From the NCBI GenBank assembly GCA_965224675.1, contig CBDDAA010000002.1, positions 1,240,001 through 1,304,000 on the forward strand: 64,000 bases of DNA. The letters are read 5' to 3'. The notes beneath the pieces are model-generated. The model was not told where the DNA came from. It did no database searches and worked only from the letters and a program-made list of their open reading frames with translations. The DNA is from UBA7957 sp965224675. Lineage in GTDB: Bacteria; Pseudomonadota; Gammaproteobacteria; Granulosicoccales; Granulosicoccaceae. A program made the position numbers and the translations under genes. Within the stretch, counting starts at the first letter, position 1; the number at the start of each line of letters is the position of its first letter. Positions 53,135 through 62,482 of the stretch are shown one piece after another.

Positions 53135-53160
53135 ACATTGTGGCAACATTACCACAATGT
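53135..53160. repeat. Hairpin B of second paired family
   Basis: ACATTGTGG (53135-53143) pairs with CCACAATGT (53152-53160); the loop CAACATTA is the exact reverse complement of the loop of hairpin A. Relative to A, one base pair of the stem is missing on both arms. Confidence 0.7.
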
Positions 53161-53211
53161 CTAGTGGCAAAACCCGCGACAAAATAGCGGACAAAGGCGG
53201 CCTGGGTTTAT

Positions 53212-53415
53212 TTAGCCCTTCAGTCTTTGCGCTTTTTCAACTAGCATCTGTAAATCATCCAGCAATTGTAGGGCAACTGACAGCATCGCAAAAATATCGT
53301 TACGGTCAATGCTCTTACTACCATCGCTACTGATAAGACAATTCAAAATTGATTTAATTTGAAGAACTCGGATTTCGACATTATTCAGATAGGTGGTAAT
53401 ATTGTCAGTAGTCAT
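53212..53415 (-). CDS. Small helical protein, minus strand
   Basis: A 67-residue protein with a protein-like sequence (MTTDNITTYLNNVEIRVLQI; DIFAMLSVALQLLDDLQMLV). It is probably a short helical hairpin. It is read against the rest of the island. The family is not recognised. Confidence 0.5.
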   Translation of the reverse strand: MTTDNITTYLNNVEIRVLQIKSILNCLISSDGSKSIDRNDIFAMLSVALQLLDDLQMLVEKAQRLKG

Positions 53416-53491
53416 GATATTTACTCTAGGTTAGTAAGTGTTGTGGTTAGTGTCTTGTTGGTGTTAGTAGCACCTTCAAGGCATGATTATA

Positions 53492-53538
53492 TTGTGGCTA
53501 CATATTATTATAATGTCAATAAATAATTGTAGCTACAA
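53492..53538. promoter_or_regulatory. Paired palindromes upstream of RHH gene
   Basis: TTGTAGCTACAA (53527-53538) is a perfect 12-bp palindrome and TTGTGGCTACAT (53492-53503) is an imperfect copy 35 bp upstream. They precede the 53564 ribbon-helix-helix gene, which probably binds them. Confidence 0.55.
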
Positions 53539-53563
53539 ACTAAATAAATTAGAATGCTTGGTT

Positions 53564-53752
53564 ATGAATGATGAAACCAAGAAGAAACGAGGCAGGCCAA
53601 TTGGCTCGATTTCAAATAATCCAGCTTCCGTTACTATCCCTAGAGTGAGAGTTACACCTGAAAAATTGACCGCGTACAAACAAGCAGCCAAGGATTCAGG
53701 ATCAAGCTTTTCAGAGTGGGTTAGACGTGTTCTGGATAAGGCAGCGAAGTAA
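53564..53752 (+). CDS. Ribbon-helix-helix DNA-binding protein
   Basis: A 62-residue protein from the ATG at 53564 (the frame opens at 53483). It begins MNDETKKKRGRPIGSISNNP and continues SVTIPRVRVTPEKLTAYKQA, DSGSSFSEWVRRVLDKAAK. The RVRVTPEKLTAYK beta-strand-helix and the SFSEWVRRVLD helix fit the ribbon-helix-helix fold of antitoxin or mobilization regulators. Two palindromes lie just upstream, so it is probably an autoregulator. No partner toxin is adjacent. Confidence 0.68.
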   Translation: MNDETKKKRGRPIGSISNNPASVTIPRVRVTPEKLTAYKQAAKDSGSSFSEWVRRVLDKAAK

Positions 53753-53902
53753 ATTCCAGTAACAAAAGCCGCAATAGTTAATGCCATGCAAGCTATGGAT
53801 ATTTGTTAGTACCAAACTCGAATGCGTGTATTAGGATTTTAGAAATATATAAATCATTATATATAGAGTAAAAATATGGGGCATGTTACATCTCTTTACC
53901 CT

Positions 53903-54259
53903 TTATTTTTGCTTTCTACACACATAATTTGCTAAATCGCCCTTATTAGAGCCTTGCACAAGATCGAACCATTTTGTTGGTTTTGTCTTGATTGCTGAAG
54001 GTGATTTTTCACTATAGCCAAGTTCCCGCATTTTCATCGTTTCACAATTTATTTCTGTCTTTGTGTAGCCAACGTAGGACACACCTACACGCTTGTAAAG
54101 TGTGGTAGTGATATTGCCATTTTTCTCCATCTTTAATAGATAATACTTACCTTTATCTTCAGGCATACTTCGTGGAATGAGTGTTTCAGCATGAGCCACA
54201 ACCAAACTATTTGCAGCTATTAATATCACCATGATAAGTGTCATATTGCCTGTTTTCAT
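53903..54259 (-). CDS. Secreted hypothetical protein
   Basis: A 118-residue protein with a clear signal peptide (MTLIMVILIAANSLVVAHA, cleavage near AHA-ET). The mature part has two cysteines and a repeated lysine pattern (ETLIPRSMPEDKGKYYLLKM). Secreted products are uncommon in satellites, so this may be a lysogenic-conversion-like trait. The family is not recognised. Confidence 0.6.
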   Translation of the reverse strand: MKTGNMTLIMVILIAANSLVVAHAETLIPRSMPEDKGKYYLLKMEKNGNITTTLYKRVGVSYVGYTKTEINCETMKMRELGYSEKSPSAIKTKPTKWFDLVQGSNKGDLANYVCRKQK

Positions 54260-54282
54260 GTTTAGTCTCTATAAGTAGCTAA

Positions 54283-54918
54283 CTAACACTTTATAAGAAT
54301 TTTCTGTATCATCCTTTCCATAGTGGAGTAATCCTTCGTCCTGTGTACGTTTTGCACAGTTATCCGATTTTCCCACGCCTGCATTTTGTCCCATGCAAGG
54401 GTATATCCTTTCTCAATCGCAAGCTGTGAAATAAAGGCTCTTTGAGTTCTGCCATTGCCTTCGGGAAACGGATGTATTTGATTAATTAACCCTAAGTACC
54501 TTGCAAGACGCTTAATCGTAGTTGTCTCGTACCAGTCCTTTAGTGGCCTGCACTCTTCAATTTCCTTGTGGACAACTGTTGAGAAAAAATGTGCAATATC
54601 TTCGGCTTTGGTGAATATGTCATCCTCAAGCTTCATGTCATAAGATCTTGTCTGACCTGCCCAGTCATAAGCATCTTGAAACAAAAATTTATGGATTGAG
54701 CAAAGGTGATTCAGATCGAAGTTTCAGCGTATGCCCGTATGTTCAAGTAGAGCGTCTGGGCTATTTTGGAATTGTTGGAAATACCGAACAAGTTGGAAAT
54801 ACCGCCTGGCCGTCAACATGCTTTCATATTGAGTCCACTTCCTGACATCCGATATATCTGGAATATTCCTGTAGACGTTAGTATCTGGATATTTCTCTGG
54901 ATCAGTCAATCTCTTCAA
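54283..54918 (-). pseudogene. Fic-domain AMPylase toxin interrupted by a stop codon
   Basis: Read from TTG 54918, the frame begins MKRLTDPEKYPDTNVYRNIP and reaches TGA at 54724-54726. The same frame continues NFDLNHLCSIHKFLFQDAYD, then WAGQTRSYDM and the catalytic Fic motif HPFPEGNGRTQR. With the TGA read through it would be a normal ~210-residue class I Fic protein. The stop lies in a ~60-bp stretch containing a doubled TTGGAAATACCG (54775-54786, 54793-54804) that does not match the family, so an insertion or duplication probably broke the gene. A C-terminal part (from 54684) could still be translated from an internal start. Confidence 0.75.
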
Positions 54919-55060
54919 GGAGTTTCAGGAATTCAGAAGTAGTGAGTCCTTCTACAAGGGAGATTTCAAGAATTTCGCGCATTTGTGGGGTAAATTTAAA
55001 ACCTTCAAGGCTCACACTGCCAATCGCTTGATTAAGGGCCATCTCTTGAGATTTTGACAT
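54902..55060 (-). CDS. VbhA-like antitoxin of Fic
   Basis: A 52-residue protein from the ATG at 55060. It contains SVSLEG, which matches the inhibitory (S/T)xxxE(G/N) motif of class I Fic antitoxins; the glutamate inserts into the Fic active site. A short C-terminal helix follows (ILEISLVEGLTTSEFLKLLE). Its end overlaps the start of the Fic frame by 17 bp, the normal arrangement of vbhA-vbhT-type pairs. The antitoxin is intact although the toxin is broken. Confidence 0.75.
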   Translation of the reverse strand: MSKSQEMALNQAIGSVSLEGFKFTPQMREILEISLVEGLTTSEFLKLLEEID

Positions 55061-55190
55061 TTTCAATCACCAATTTGTGGAAAGCGATATCGGTGATTGC
55101 AACCCTTAACAGCTTATTCATTACCACCGAATTTGAAAGCAATGCTAACAGCTCCGAATCTTACCAAAATACCCTTGAATCTATCCCGCA

Positions 55191-55211
55191 GGTAGCACAT
55201 AGGTAGCTTTT
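55191..55211. repeat. Right copy of 21-bp island-end repeat
   Basis: Identical to 44578-44598 and in the same orientation. It lies 46 bp inside attR. Confidence 0.6.
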
Positions 55212-55256
55212 AAAAATTCTCTAAAATCCAATTACGCCCTAACTATTTGATTTTAT

Positions 55257-55332
<76 letters not shown>

Positions 55333-55464
55333 ACTGTTTTTCATAAAGCGGAGATTTTAGGGAATCTTCTCCAGCAAATCAACGTCTATTCACATAATTT
55401 ATTTTAACCACCGTTCACAGAAGCGGTATTTCGATAATAAATTTACTCATATCTGACAACTGTT

Positions 55465-56262
55465 TCATTGACGTCTGACAGAAACATCTCCCGATGAGAA
55501 TCGTTGCACCTTCCCACCAACTTGAACGATTAACTCTCCGGTTTCCGATATGCCCTGTGCCATTCCGATGATGTCATTGTCGGCCAGAAGAACTTTTACT
55601 TCTCTACCCGCTAAGTAGTCCAGCAGTTGCCATTGATGCAAGAAACCATGTAAGCCTGATGCTATATAGTTTTTATAGTTTGTTAACATCCTCCCCAGAA
55701 TTGCACCAATAATTTGATTGCGCGAGGGGGGATTGGTGCATAAATCTTGTATACTTGTCACTTTTTGCCCATATGCCAACGAGTTATCTATGGTTTTATA
55801 GTTAATTCCTATACCTGTAACCGCACGGCAATCGTAGTTCGAATTTCTCACAACCTCTATTAACAGCCCAACCATCTTGGCATCATCGACGATAATGTCA
55901 TTGGGCCATTTCAGATAGCACTGCAGACCTGTCAGTTCACGTAATACCGTTGCCACTGATATACCGGCGACCAGACTCAGGCCCACCAATTCGGTAGCAG
56001 GTTGATTGAAATAATTAAGCACCGAGAAGCTGATATTTCCTGGTGAGGAAAGCCATGTTTTCCCTCGTCTTCCCACCCCTGCGGTTTGCCAATCCGCCGT
56101 CACTGCCCAGGTTTGTGATTTTTCGTAATCTTTCGCTTTGGCCGTCAGAAATTTATTGGTTGAATCAATTTTTGAAAAAACATCGAGACGAAATGCTTCA
56201 TCCGTATAGGCTGAAGCGTATTCCACTATTTTACCGTTATCAAGCATTCCCATACATCTCAA
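55465..56262 (-). CDS. birA: Biotin--protein ligase (no N-terminal HTH)
   Basis: A 265-residue biotin ligase. It shows the reaction-loop motif AGVGRRGKTWLSSPGNISF and the biotin-binding KWPNDIIVDDAKMVGLLIEV, followed by ITGIGINYKT. The C-terminal SH3-like tail is present. The N-terminal helix-turn-helix of E. coli BirA is missing, so it attaches biotin but should not repress the bio operon. The ATG overlaps the stop of the M61 peptidase gene (ATGA), implying translation coupling. Confidence 0.93.
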   Translation of the reverse strand: MRCMGMLDNGKIVEYASAYTDEAFRLDVFSKIDSTNKFLTAKAKDYEKSQTWAVTADWQTAGVGRRGKTWLSSPGNISFSVLNYFNQPATELVGLSLVAGISVATVLRELTGLQCYLKWPNDIIVDDAKMVGLLIEVVRNSNYDCRAVTGIGINYKTIDNSLAYGQKVTSIQDLCTNPPSRNQIIGAILGRMLTNYKNYIASGLHGFLHQWQLLDYLAGREVKVLLADNDIIGMAQGISETGELIVQVGGKVQRFSSGDVSVRRQ

Positions 56263-58061
56263 GATCGCACTTGGGGGCTGGACAACCAGTTATTACATTG
56301 CTCTTGGCCCATTTCTGAGACGGTTAAATAGCAGGTATCCTGAGAAGCTGCTTCCAGTTTCATCTCAAGCTGATAAAGCATGTCATATCGAAAATAATGA
56401 AACGTAATTGTATCACCCTTACAACGCCTGATAAGGTAAGCATCCAGCGCTTCTTGATTGCTCGCCTCACCGTCTACCGCAATGACTATATCGCCTGCAC
56501 TAAGCCCGGATTTTTGTGCTGCACCGTCATCGAATACATGCGTAATTTCCAATCCTTTGGGATGTTCTTTGGTACGAATCCCCAGGGTAAGTGGCTCACG
56601 CTTATGTTGTAAGGCTTCTCCGCCCATGTCCGATTGAGATTTTGCAGCACGCCATTGTAAATCCACACCTACCTGCGAGAGTAATGCCTGTAATGGTAAG
56701 TCACGAGTACTGCGGACAGCTTGATTAAAAAATTCGGTCAGCGGTTTTCCCAGTAAATCAGTAGCGGTTTGCTCTATTTCAAGCTCTCCAACCCCATTAC
56801 CTGTATCTTGCCAGCGCTGCCATAGCCTCTTCATCAAATCATCGAGACTCACGCTTCCGCCGGATTGTCTGCGCATTTCACAATCCAACAATAATGCAAC
56901 TAACGCCCCTTTGACATAGTAACTGACAATCGCATTTGGTGCATTTTCATCCTGTTTGTAAAACTTGCTCCAGGCATCAAAGCTGGACTCAGCAATTGAT
57001 TGTTTTAACCGCCCCTTGCCTCTGTAAACACGTGTAATGGTTTTACCTAAAAGCGTCAGATAGCGCTGTTGGTCAATCAAGCCACATCGCACCAGTGCAA
57101 GCTCATCATAATAGGAAGTTATACCTTCAAATGCCCAAAGTAACTGTGTATAGGATTCGTTATTAAGTTGATAGGGCACAAAAACGGCAGGCTTTATGCG
57201 CTTGACATTCCAGGTATGAAAATATTCATGACTGCAAAGCCCCAGAAATTCCAGGTAATCATCGTTTATATCAACCGTCTTTTTAGCTGGCAGATGTTTT
57301 CTTGAAGCTAACAGGCTGGTTGAGGCTCGGTGTTCAAGACCACCGTAGCCTTTGCCAACAATCATAACTAAAAACAAGTATCTATCCATAGGCGCAGGTT
57401 CAGCAAAAAAACGGATATGGTGTTCACAGATAATCTTCAAATCGCTACCTAAACGATCAAGATCAGCATCAAACTTACCTGTAAGTACAACATCATGTGG
57501 CACACCACAAGCATCAAAGGTGATGCGGGTGAAACAGCCCATCTCTACGGGATGGTCTATCAGTTCATCATAGTTTGACGCACTAAACTTACCAAATCCA
57601 TTTTCATCAATTTCTATCGGAGTCAAGCTGGATGCGAGTTTCCAACCGTTATGGCGCTTGCCATCGGGTGCCAGTATTTCCACTGATATTGGCTGATCCT
57701 GCGTGCCTTCGACAGATAAAAACACACTGGTCCCATTAAAAAAACCATGTACGTTATCAAGATGCGCGGCACGCACCGAGAGATCCCAGGCATAAACCTC
57801 ATATTCCAACATCAATGTTCCAGGAACACTTTCGGCTTGCCAGTGGTTTTTATCAAGTTTTACAAGATTTACAGGCTTTCCGTCGTCAGTACTGGCGCGA
57901 ATTTGCACGATATTGCGGGCAAAATCCCTGATCATGTAACTACCTGGAATCCAATTCGGTAAGCTGAATATTTGCCCTGACCCGACTGGATCATTGAGCA
58001 ATAGCTTTACTTGAAACAAATGAGCATTTGGGTCCAGTGGTTTTATTTGATAAAAAATCAT
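56259..58061 (-). CDS. M61 family glycyl aminopeptidase with PDZ domain
   Basis: A 600-residue protein. An N-terminal M61 beta domain is followed by the gluzincin site HEYFHTWNVKRIKP near residue 278 and the downstream FEGITSYYD (third zinc ligand Glu). A PDZ domain occupies roughly residues 490-575 (THVFDDGAAQKSGLSAGDIV). M61 peptidases remove N-terminal glycine or alanine; they are cytoplasmic in most proteobacteria. It is co-transcribed with birA. Confidence 0.92.
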   Translation of the reverse strand: MIFYQIKPLDPNAHLFQVKLLLNDPVGSGQIFSLPNWIPGSYMIRDFARNIVQIRASTDDGKPVNLVKLDKNHWQAESVPGTLMLEYEVYAWDLSVRAAHLDNVHGFFNGTSVFLSVEGTQDQPISVEILAPDGKRHNGWKLASSLTPIEIDENGFGKFSASNYDELIDHPVEMGCFTRITFDACGVPHDVVLTGKFDADLDRLGSDLKIICEHHIRFFAEPAPMDRYLFLVMIVGKGYGGLEHRASTSLLASRKHLPAKKTVDINDDYLEFLGLCSHEYFHTWNVKRIKPAVFVPYQLNNESYTQLLWAFEGITSYYDELALVRCGLIDQQRYLTLLGKTITRVYRGKGRLKQSIAESSFDAWSKFYKQDENAPNAIVSYYVKGALVALLLDCEMRRQSGGSVSLDDLMKRLWQRWQDTGNGVGELEIEQTATDLLGKPLTEFFNQAVRSTRDLPLQALLSQVGVDLQWRAAKSQSDMGGEALQHKREPLTLGIRTKEHPKGLEITHVFDDGAAQKSGLSAGDIVIAVDGEASNQEALDAYLIRRCKGDTITFHYFRYDMLYQLEMKLEAASQDTCYLTVSEMGQEQCNNWLSSPQVRS

Positions 58062-58201
58062 TTTATCTCCATTAAATTTAGATTGATTCTGCTGACCGAT
58101 AAATTATGTCTATTACCTCACGTTTATCTCTCTGCGGCAATTAATTAGATCAGGTATACTATCTGGTTACCTTCTTACTTAATTACCTGGGTTTTTTCGC
58201 G

Positions 58202-60076
58202 ATGTCCACCACCAATACCCCATCCTTCGATTCGATGGATCTGCTGCCTTCCGTTATAAAAGCTGTTGAAAACTTGGGTTATGAGCAGCCTTCACCCATT
58301 CAGGCCGCTGCAATTCCGCCCTTGCTGGAAGGCAATGATCTGTTGGGACAAGCGCAAACCGGAACAGGTAAAACTGCAGCTTTTGCATTACCACTTCTTA
58401 CCCATTTGGACCAAGACAGCAAGCATACTCAGGTGCTGGTGCTTACACCTACACGCGAGCTTGCAATTCAGGTCGCCGAAGCATTCCAGACTTACGCACA
58501 GGGAATGAAAAAATTTCATGTGTTACCTATATATGGCGGACAGGCTTATGGAATCCAACTCAAACACTTGCGCCAGGGCGCCCAAATTGTGGTTGGCACA
58601 CCAGGGCGGGTTATGGACCACATCCGCAAAGGCACACTAAAACTGGACCAACTCTCAGCACTTGTATTGGATGAGGCCGATGAAATGCTGCGTATGGGGT
58701 TTATCGACGATGTAAAATGGATTCTCAGTCACACACCAGACACCCGACAGACAGCGCTTTTCTCAGCCACAATGCCGAGTGTCATTCGTAAGGTTGCACA
58801 GGCATATTTAAACAATCCTGTTGAAATCAAAATTGCGGGAAAAACCTCAACCGCGACAACTATTCGGCAACAGTATTGGCAAGTCAGCGGTTATCACAAA
58901 CTTGATGCGTTAACTCGAATTATTGAAGTCGAAGAATTTGATGCCATGCTGGTATTTGTGCGCACTAAAAATGCAACGACAGAAGTAGCAGAAAAATTAC
59001 AGGCACGTGGCTACAACTGTGCAGCACTAAATGGCGACATGACACAAAGCTTGCGCGAAGCAACGATTGAAAAACTTAAAAAAGGTCGGTTAGACATATT
59101 AGTCGCTACTGACGTGGCAGCACGTGGGCTTGATGTGAAACGTATCAGCCATGTCATTAATTTCGATATTCCTTACGATGCTGAAGCTTACACACATCGG
59201 ATAGGGCGCACAGGACGGGCCGGTCGTAGCGGAGATGCCATTTTATTTATTACCCCACGTGAACAGCGATTGTTGAAATCAATAGAGCGCGCGACTAAAC
59301 AGCCGATTGAAGCATTTAAAATGCCCTCTACCGATGAAATCAATCAGCAACGCATTACTAAATTTAAAGACAAGCTCAATACTATTATTGCAAGCCAGGA
59401 TCTTGAATTTTTTACCACCTTAGTTTCAGATTATCAACACGAACAAGGCGTTGACTCTCTGCAAATTGCAGCCGCTGCAGCTCTTTTAGCACAAGGTGAT
59501 GAACCGTTATTACTACCAGAGCCATCGAAACGAGCAGATCAATCCAAAAAACAAAATGACCAATCAAAAAGAGAACGCAATCCCGACAAGCCCAGCTATA
59601 GAAACCGGGAGCAAAATAAACAGCCTTCATTGCTTGCAATTGCACTTAAGGAATTTCCTGATATCCCAATGGCGCGTTATCGTGTCGAGGTGGGATATAA
59701 TGATGAAGTTCGCCCTGGTTCCATCGTTGGTGCCATAGCAAACGAAGCGGATATCGACAGCTGTTATATCGGTCAGATTGATATATTTGATGATTTTACT
59801 ACGGTTGATTTACCCTCTGAAATGCCGCGGGAGATTATGAAAATCGTGTCAAATGCACGGGTCTGCGGAAAACGTTTAAATATTAAGCTGATGACAGATA
59901 AACAGGTCAGCAAAAACAGCTACCCAAAAACAAAGCCATCAATCCGAAAAAAATCAGGCTCACCTACATCAGTAAAAGCAAATAACAATAAGAAGAGAAA
60001 AGTCACTTCAAAAACAAAAATAACTAAAAATAAATCTGCCAGTTCTGTTAAAAAACAAGAAGCCTCACAGCTATGA
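58202..60076 (+). CDS. deaD: DEAD-box ATP-dependent RNA helicase (DeaD/CsdA-like)
   Basis: A 624-residue helicase. The Q motif EQPSPIQAAAIPPLLEGNDL, Walker A AQTGTGKTAAFALP, PTRELAIQVAEA, DEADEMLRMGFIDDV, SAT (LFSATMP), LVFVRTK and HRIGRTGRAGRSGDA motifs are complete. A DbpA-like RNA-binding domain follows near residues 480-560 (RYRVEVGYNDEVRPGSIVGA) and a lysine-rich tail ends the protein. This layout is that of the cold-shock helicase that assists ribosome assembly and mRNA decay. Confidence 0.94.
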   Translation: MSTTNTPSFDSMDLLPSVIKAVENLGYEQPSPIQAAAIPPLLEGNDLLGQAQTGTGKTAAFALPLLTHLDQDSKHTQVLVLTPTRELAIQVAEAFQTYAQGMKKFHVLPIYGGQAYGIQLKHLRQGAQIVVGTPGRVMDHIRKGTLKLDQLSALVLDEADEMLRMGFIDDVKWILSHTPDTRQTALFSATMPSVIRKVAQAYLNNPVEIKIAGKTSTATTIRQQYWQVSGYHKLDALTRIIEVEEFDAMLVFVRTKNATTEVAEKLQARGYNCAALNGDMTQSLREATIEKLKKGRLDILVATDVAARGLDVKRISHVINFDIPYDAEAYTHRIGRTGRAGRSGDAILFITPREQRLLKSIERATKQPIEAFKMPSTDEINQQRITKFKDKLNTIIASQDLEFFTTLVSDYQHEQGVDSLQIAAAAALLAQGDEPLLLPEPSKRADQSKKQNDQSKRERNPDKPSYRNREQNKQPSLLAIALKEFPDIPMARYRVEVGYNDEVRPGSIVGAIANEADIDSCYIGQIDIFDDFTTVDLPSEMPREIMKIVSNARVCGKRLNIKLMTDKQVSKNSYPKTKPSIRKKSGSPTSVKANNNKKRKVTSKTKITKNKSASSVKKQEASQL

Positions 60077-60136
60077 ATGGGAACACAGAGAACTGTGTTT
60101 ATATTTATATAAGAGGCTGGCAAACATGGCCCCTAA

Positions 60137-62389
60137 ATGATGGAAAAGTCTAACTATAAGTCACCCCCCACTGAGGGACCCTGTGATAACACAGATCCTG
60201 CCAGTGTAATAGTTCCACTAGCGTCAATTGCAACGCAGCTTCCTGTTGTGCCCGATCTATTTTCCTACCGCAAATATTGGCCGTACAAATTTGGACCTGC
60301 GCCGATTCTTCCTATGTCACGTACAGAGATGGATGAGCTGGGCTGGGATAGCTGCGATATTATAATCATTACTGGCGATGCCTACGTAGATCACCCGAGT
60401 TTTGGTATGGCTGTGATGGGGCGACTACTGGAAGCGCAGGGGTTCCGGGTTGGTATTATCGCACAACCAGATTGGGACAGCACCAGCGACATTGCTCGCC
60501 TCGGCAAGCCGAATCTGTTTTTTGGAATTACCGCTGGAAATATGGATTCGATGGTTAATCACTACACCTCTGATCGCAAACCCCGTTCGGATGATGCTTA
60601 CACACCTGATTCAAAAGCCAGACAACGACCAGACCGCGCTGTCACTGTGTACAGCCACTTAGTACGTGAAGCATTTGCAGAGATACCATTGGTGATTGGC
60701 GGCATAGAGGCCAGCTTACGTCGAGTAGCTCACTATGACTATTGGGACGAGAATGTCCATCAATCAATACTACCAGAATCCAAAGCAGATCTATTGCTTT
60801 TTGGAAATGCAGAACGAGCGATTGTAGAGGTAGCTCATCGATTGGCCGCTGGAGAGCATATCGGAACCATCCGAGACCTACGTGGCAGCGCCTTTATACG
60901 AAAAGACATACCGCAAGGATGGACAGTTCTTGATTCCAGTAAAATTGATACGGGCAATACTACTGTCGCAGCGCGATCCAACCCTTATGCAATGGCTAAC
61001 GTACGTCCTTGCGAGGGCGAGAACAAAGGCGCTATGCGTATCGTGCGCATGAATCAACGACCACGGGACTTGGAACGTAATAAAACGGTGATCCGCCTAC
61101 CCTCGTATGAGCAAATTAAAAACAATAAAATACTCTACGCTCATAGTTCCAGAGTCTTTCATCTGGAAACCAACCCTGGAAATGCCCGTGCGTTGGTGCA
61201 ACTTCACGGCAAACAGAATGTTTGGTTAAACCCGCCTCCAATCCCTTTAACATCTGATGAATTGGATAGCGTTTATGAACTACCTTTCACGCGAAATCCG
61301 CATCTCGCCTATGGCAATGCAAAAAATCCAGCCTGGGAAATGATTCGATTTTCAGTCAATATCATGCGTGGGTGCTTTGGTGGATGTACTTTTTGCTCAA
61401 TTACTGAACACGAGGGTCGAATTATTCAAAGCCGCTCAGAAGATTCGATAGTACGTGAGGTAGAAATGATTCGAGACACGGTCAAAGGATTCACCGGCAA
61501 TATCTCTGATTTGGGTGGGCCCACTGCCAATATGTATCGTTTGCAATGCAAAGATCCGAAAATAGAATCATCATGTCGCAGATTAAGTTGTGTTTATCCT
61601 GGAATATGCTCAAATCTGAACACAGATCATAAACCGCTAACTCGACTGTATCGGCGTGTTCGCGGAATCACGGGTATAAAACGTGTATTTATTGCATCAG
61701 GCTTGCGTTATGATCTTGCAGTACAAGACCCCGAATACGTAAAAGTGTTAGTAACACATCATGTCGGCGGATATCTGAAGATCGCCCCCGAACATACACA
61801 AAGCGGCCCTCTGTCAAAAATGATGAAACCTGGAATTGCCAGTTATGACCGTTTTAAGGAGATGTTTGAAAAATTTTCCAAACAAGCTGGTAAACAACAA
61901 TATCTTATTCCATATTTTATATCTGCTCATCCAGGAACCAGCAATGAAGATATGCTGCAACTTGCATTATGGTTAAAGCGCAATAATTTCCGTCTGGATC
62001 AGGTACAGGCATTTCTACCCACACCGCTCGCATTGGCAACAGCCATGTACCACAGTGGTAAAAATCCGCTGAAGAAAGTCAACAAGGAGTCTGAGCAAAT
62101 CGAAGTAATTCGTGATGCCCGACAACGACGATTACATAAAGCATTCCTGCGCTATCACGACCCTGAAAACTGGCCGCTAATCCGTGAATCTCTCAGACAA
62201 ATGGGTAAAGCTTATCTTATTGGCAATGGCAAAAAACATTTACTACCGAGCTGGCAACCTAAAAACAGCAAAGCAGGCGTAGGCAAGTTTAGAAACGGAC
62301 ATAAGGCTATGAATCAGACAAAATCATTCGCCCGACCGACAAAGCCTGGCTTACGTTCATCAACCACTCGCGTTAACAGAAAAAAATAA
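60137..62389 (+). CDS. YgiQ family radical SAM protein
   Basis: A 750-residue radical SAM protein. The N-terminal domain (UPF0313, YgiQ) begins SRTEMDELGWDSCDIIIITG. The radical SAM cluster motif is CFGGCTFC (C-x3-C-x2-C), followed by GISDLGG-like NISDLGGPTANMY and a C-terminal domain with IAPEHTQSGPLSKMMKPG. The reaction is not established. The start is the first ATG of ATGATG, and it is monocistronic. Confidence 0.93.
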   Translation: MMEKSNYKSPPTEGPCDNTDPASVIVPLASIATQLPVVPDLFSYRKYWPYKFGPAPILPMSRTEMDELGWDSCDIIIITGDAYVDHPSFGMAVMGRLLEAQGFRVGIIAQPDWDSTSDIARLGKPNLFFGITAGNMDSMVNHYTSDRKPRSDDAYTPDSKARQRPDRAVTVYSHLVREAFAEIPLVIGGIEASLRRVAHYDYWDENVHQSILPESKADLLLFGNAERAIVEVAHRLAAGEHIGTIRDLRGSAFIRKDIPQGWTVLDSSKIDTGNTTVAARSNPYAMANVRPCEGENKGAMRIVRMNQRPRDLERNKTVIRLPSYEQIKNNKILYAHSSRVFHLETNPGNARALVQLHGKQNVWLNPPPIPLTSDELDSVYELPFTRNPHLAYGNAKNPAWEMIRFSVNIMRGCFGGCTFCSITEHEGRIIQSRSEDSIVREVEMIRDTVKGFTGNISDLGGPTANMYRLQCKDPKIESSCRRLSCVYPGICSNLNTDHKPLTRLYRRVRGITGIKRVFIASGLRYDLAVQDPEYVKVLVTHHVGGYLKIAPEHTQSGPLSKMMKPGIASYDRFKEMFEKFSKQAGKQQYLIPYFISAHPGTSNEDMLQLALWLKRNNFRLDQVQAFLPTPLALATAMYHSGKNPLKKVNKESEQIEVIRDARQRRLHKAFLRYHDPENWPLIRESLRQMGKAYLIGNGKKHLLPSWQPKNSKAGVGKFRNGHKAMNQTKSFARPTKPGLRSSTTRVNRKK

Positions 62390-62482
62390 CGGGCATAGCC
62401 TCTTAAGTAACGGACAAGTATCGACTTCAAATTGGTGCTGAGCGTCTCAAACAAACGAGTAGGCTGCAATAAATGAAATAGG

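Larger units (their letters stand above)
52925..53200 (+). pseudogene. Two decayed copies of a ParB-like HTH gene segment
   Basis: At about 52947-53030 the frame reads CGNVATSEGKTRDKVADKSG, then I-stop-GRTVDKTKP. At about 53061-53200 a second frame reads EPLIKAQAKDRQGKRHDLEH, CGNITTMSSGKTRDKIADKG. The shared CGN...GKTRDK(V/I)ADK segment resembles the helix-turn-helix region after the nuclease domain of ParB-like mobile-element proteins. Both copies are fragmentary and stop-interrupted, so the gene is dead here. Each copy carries a perfect hairpin. Confidence 0.5.
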
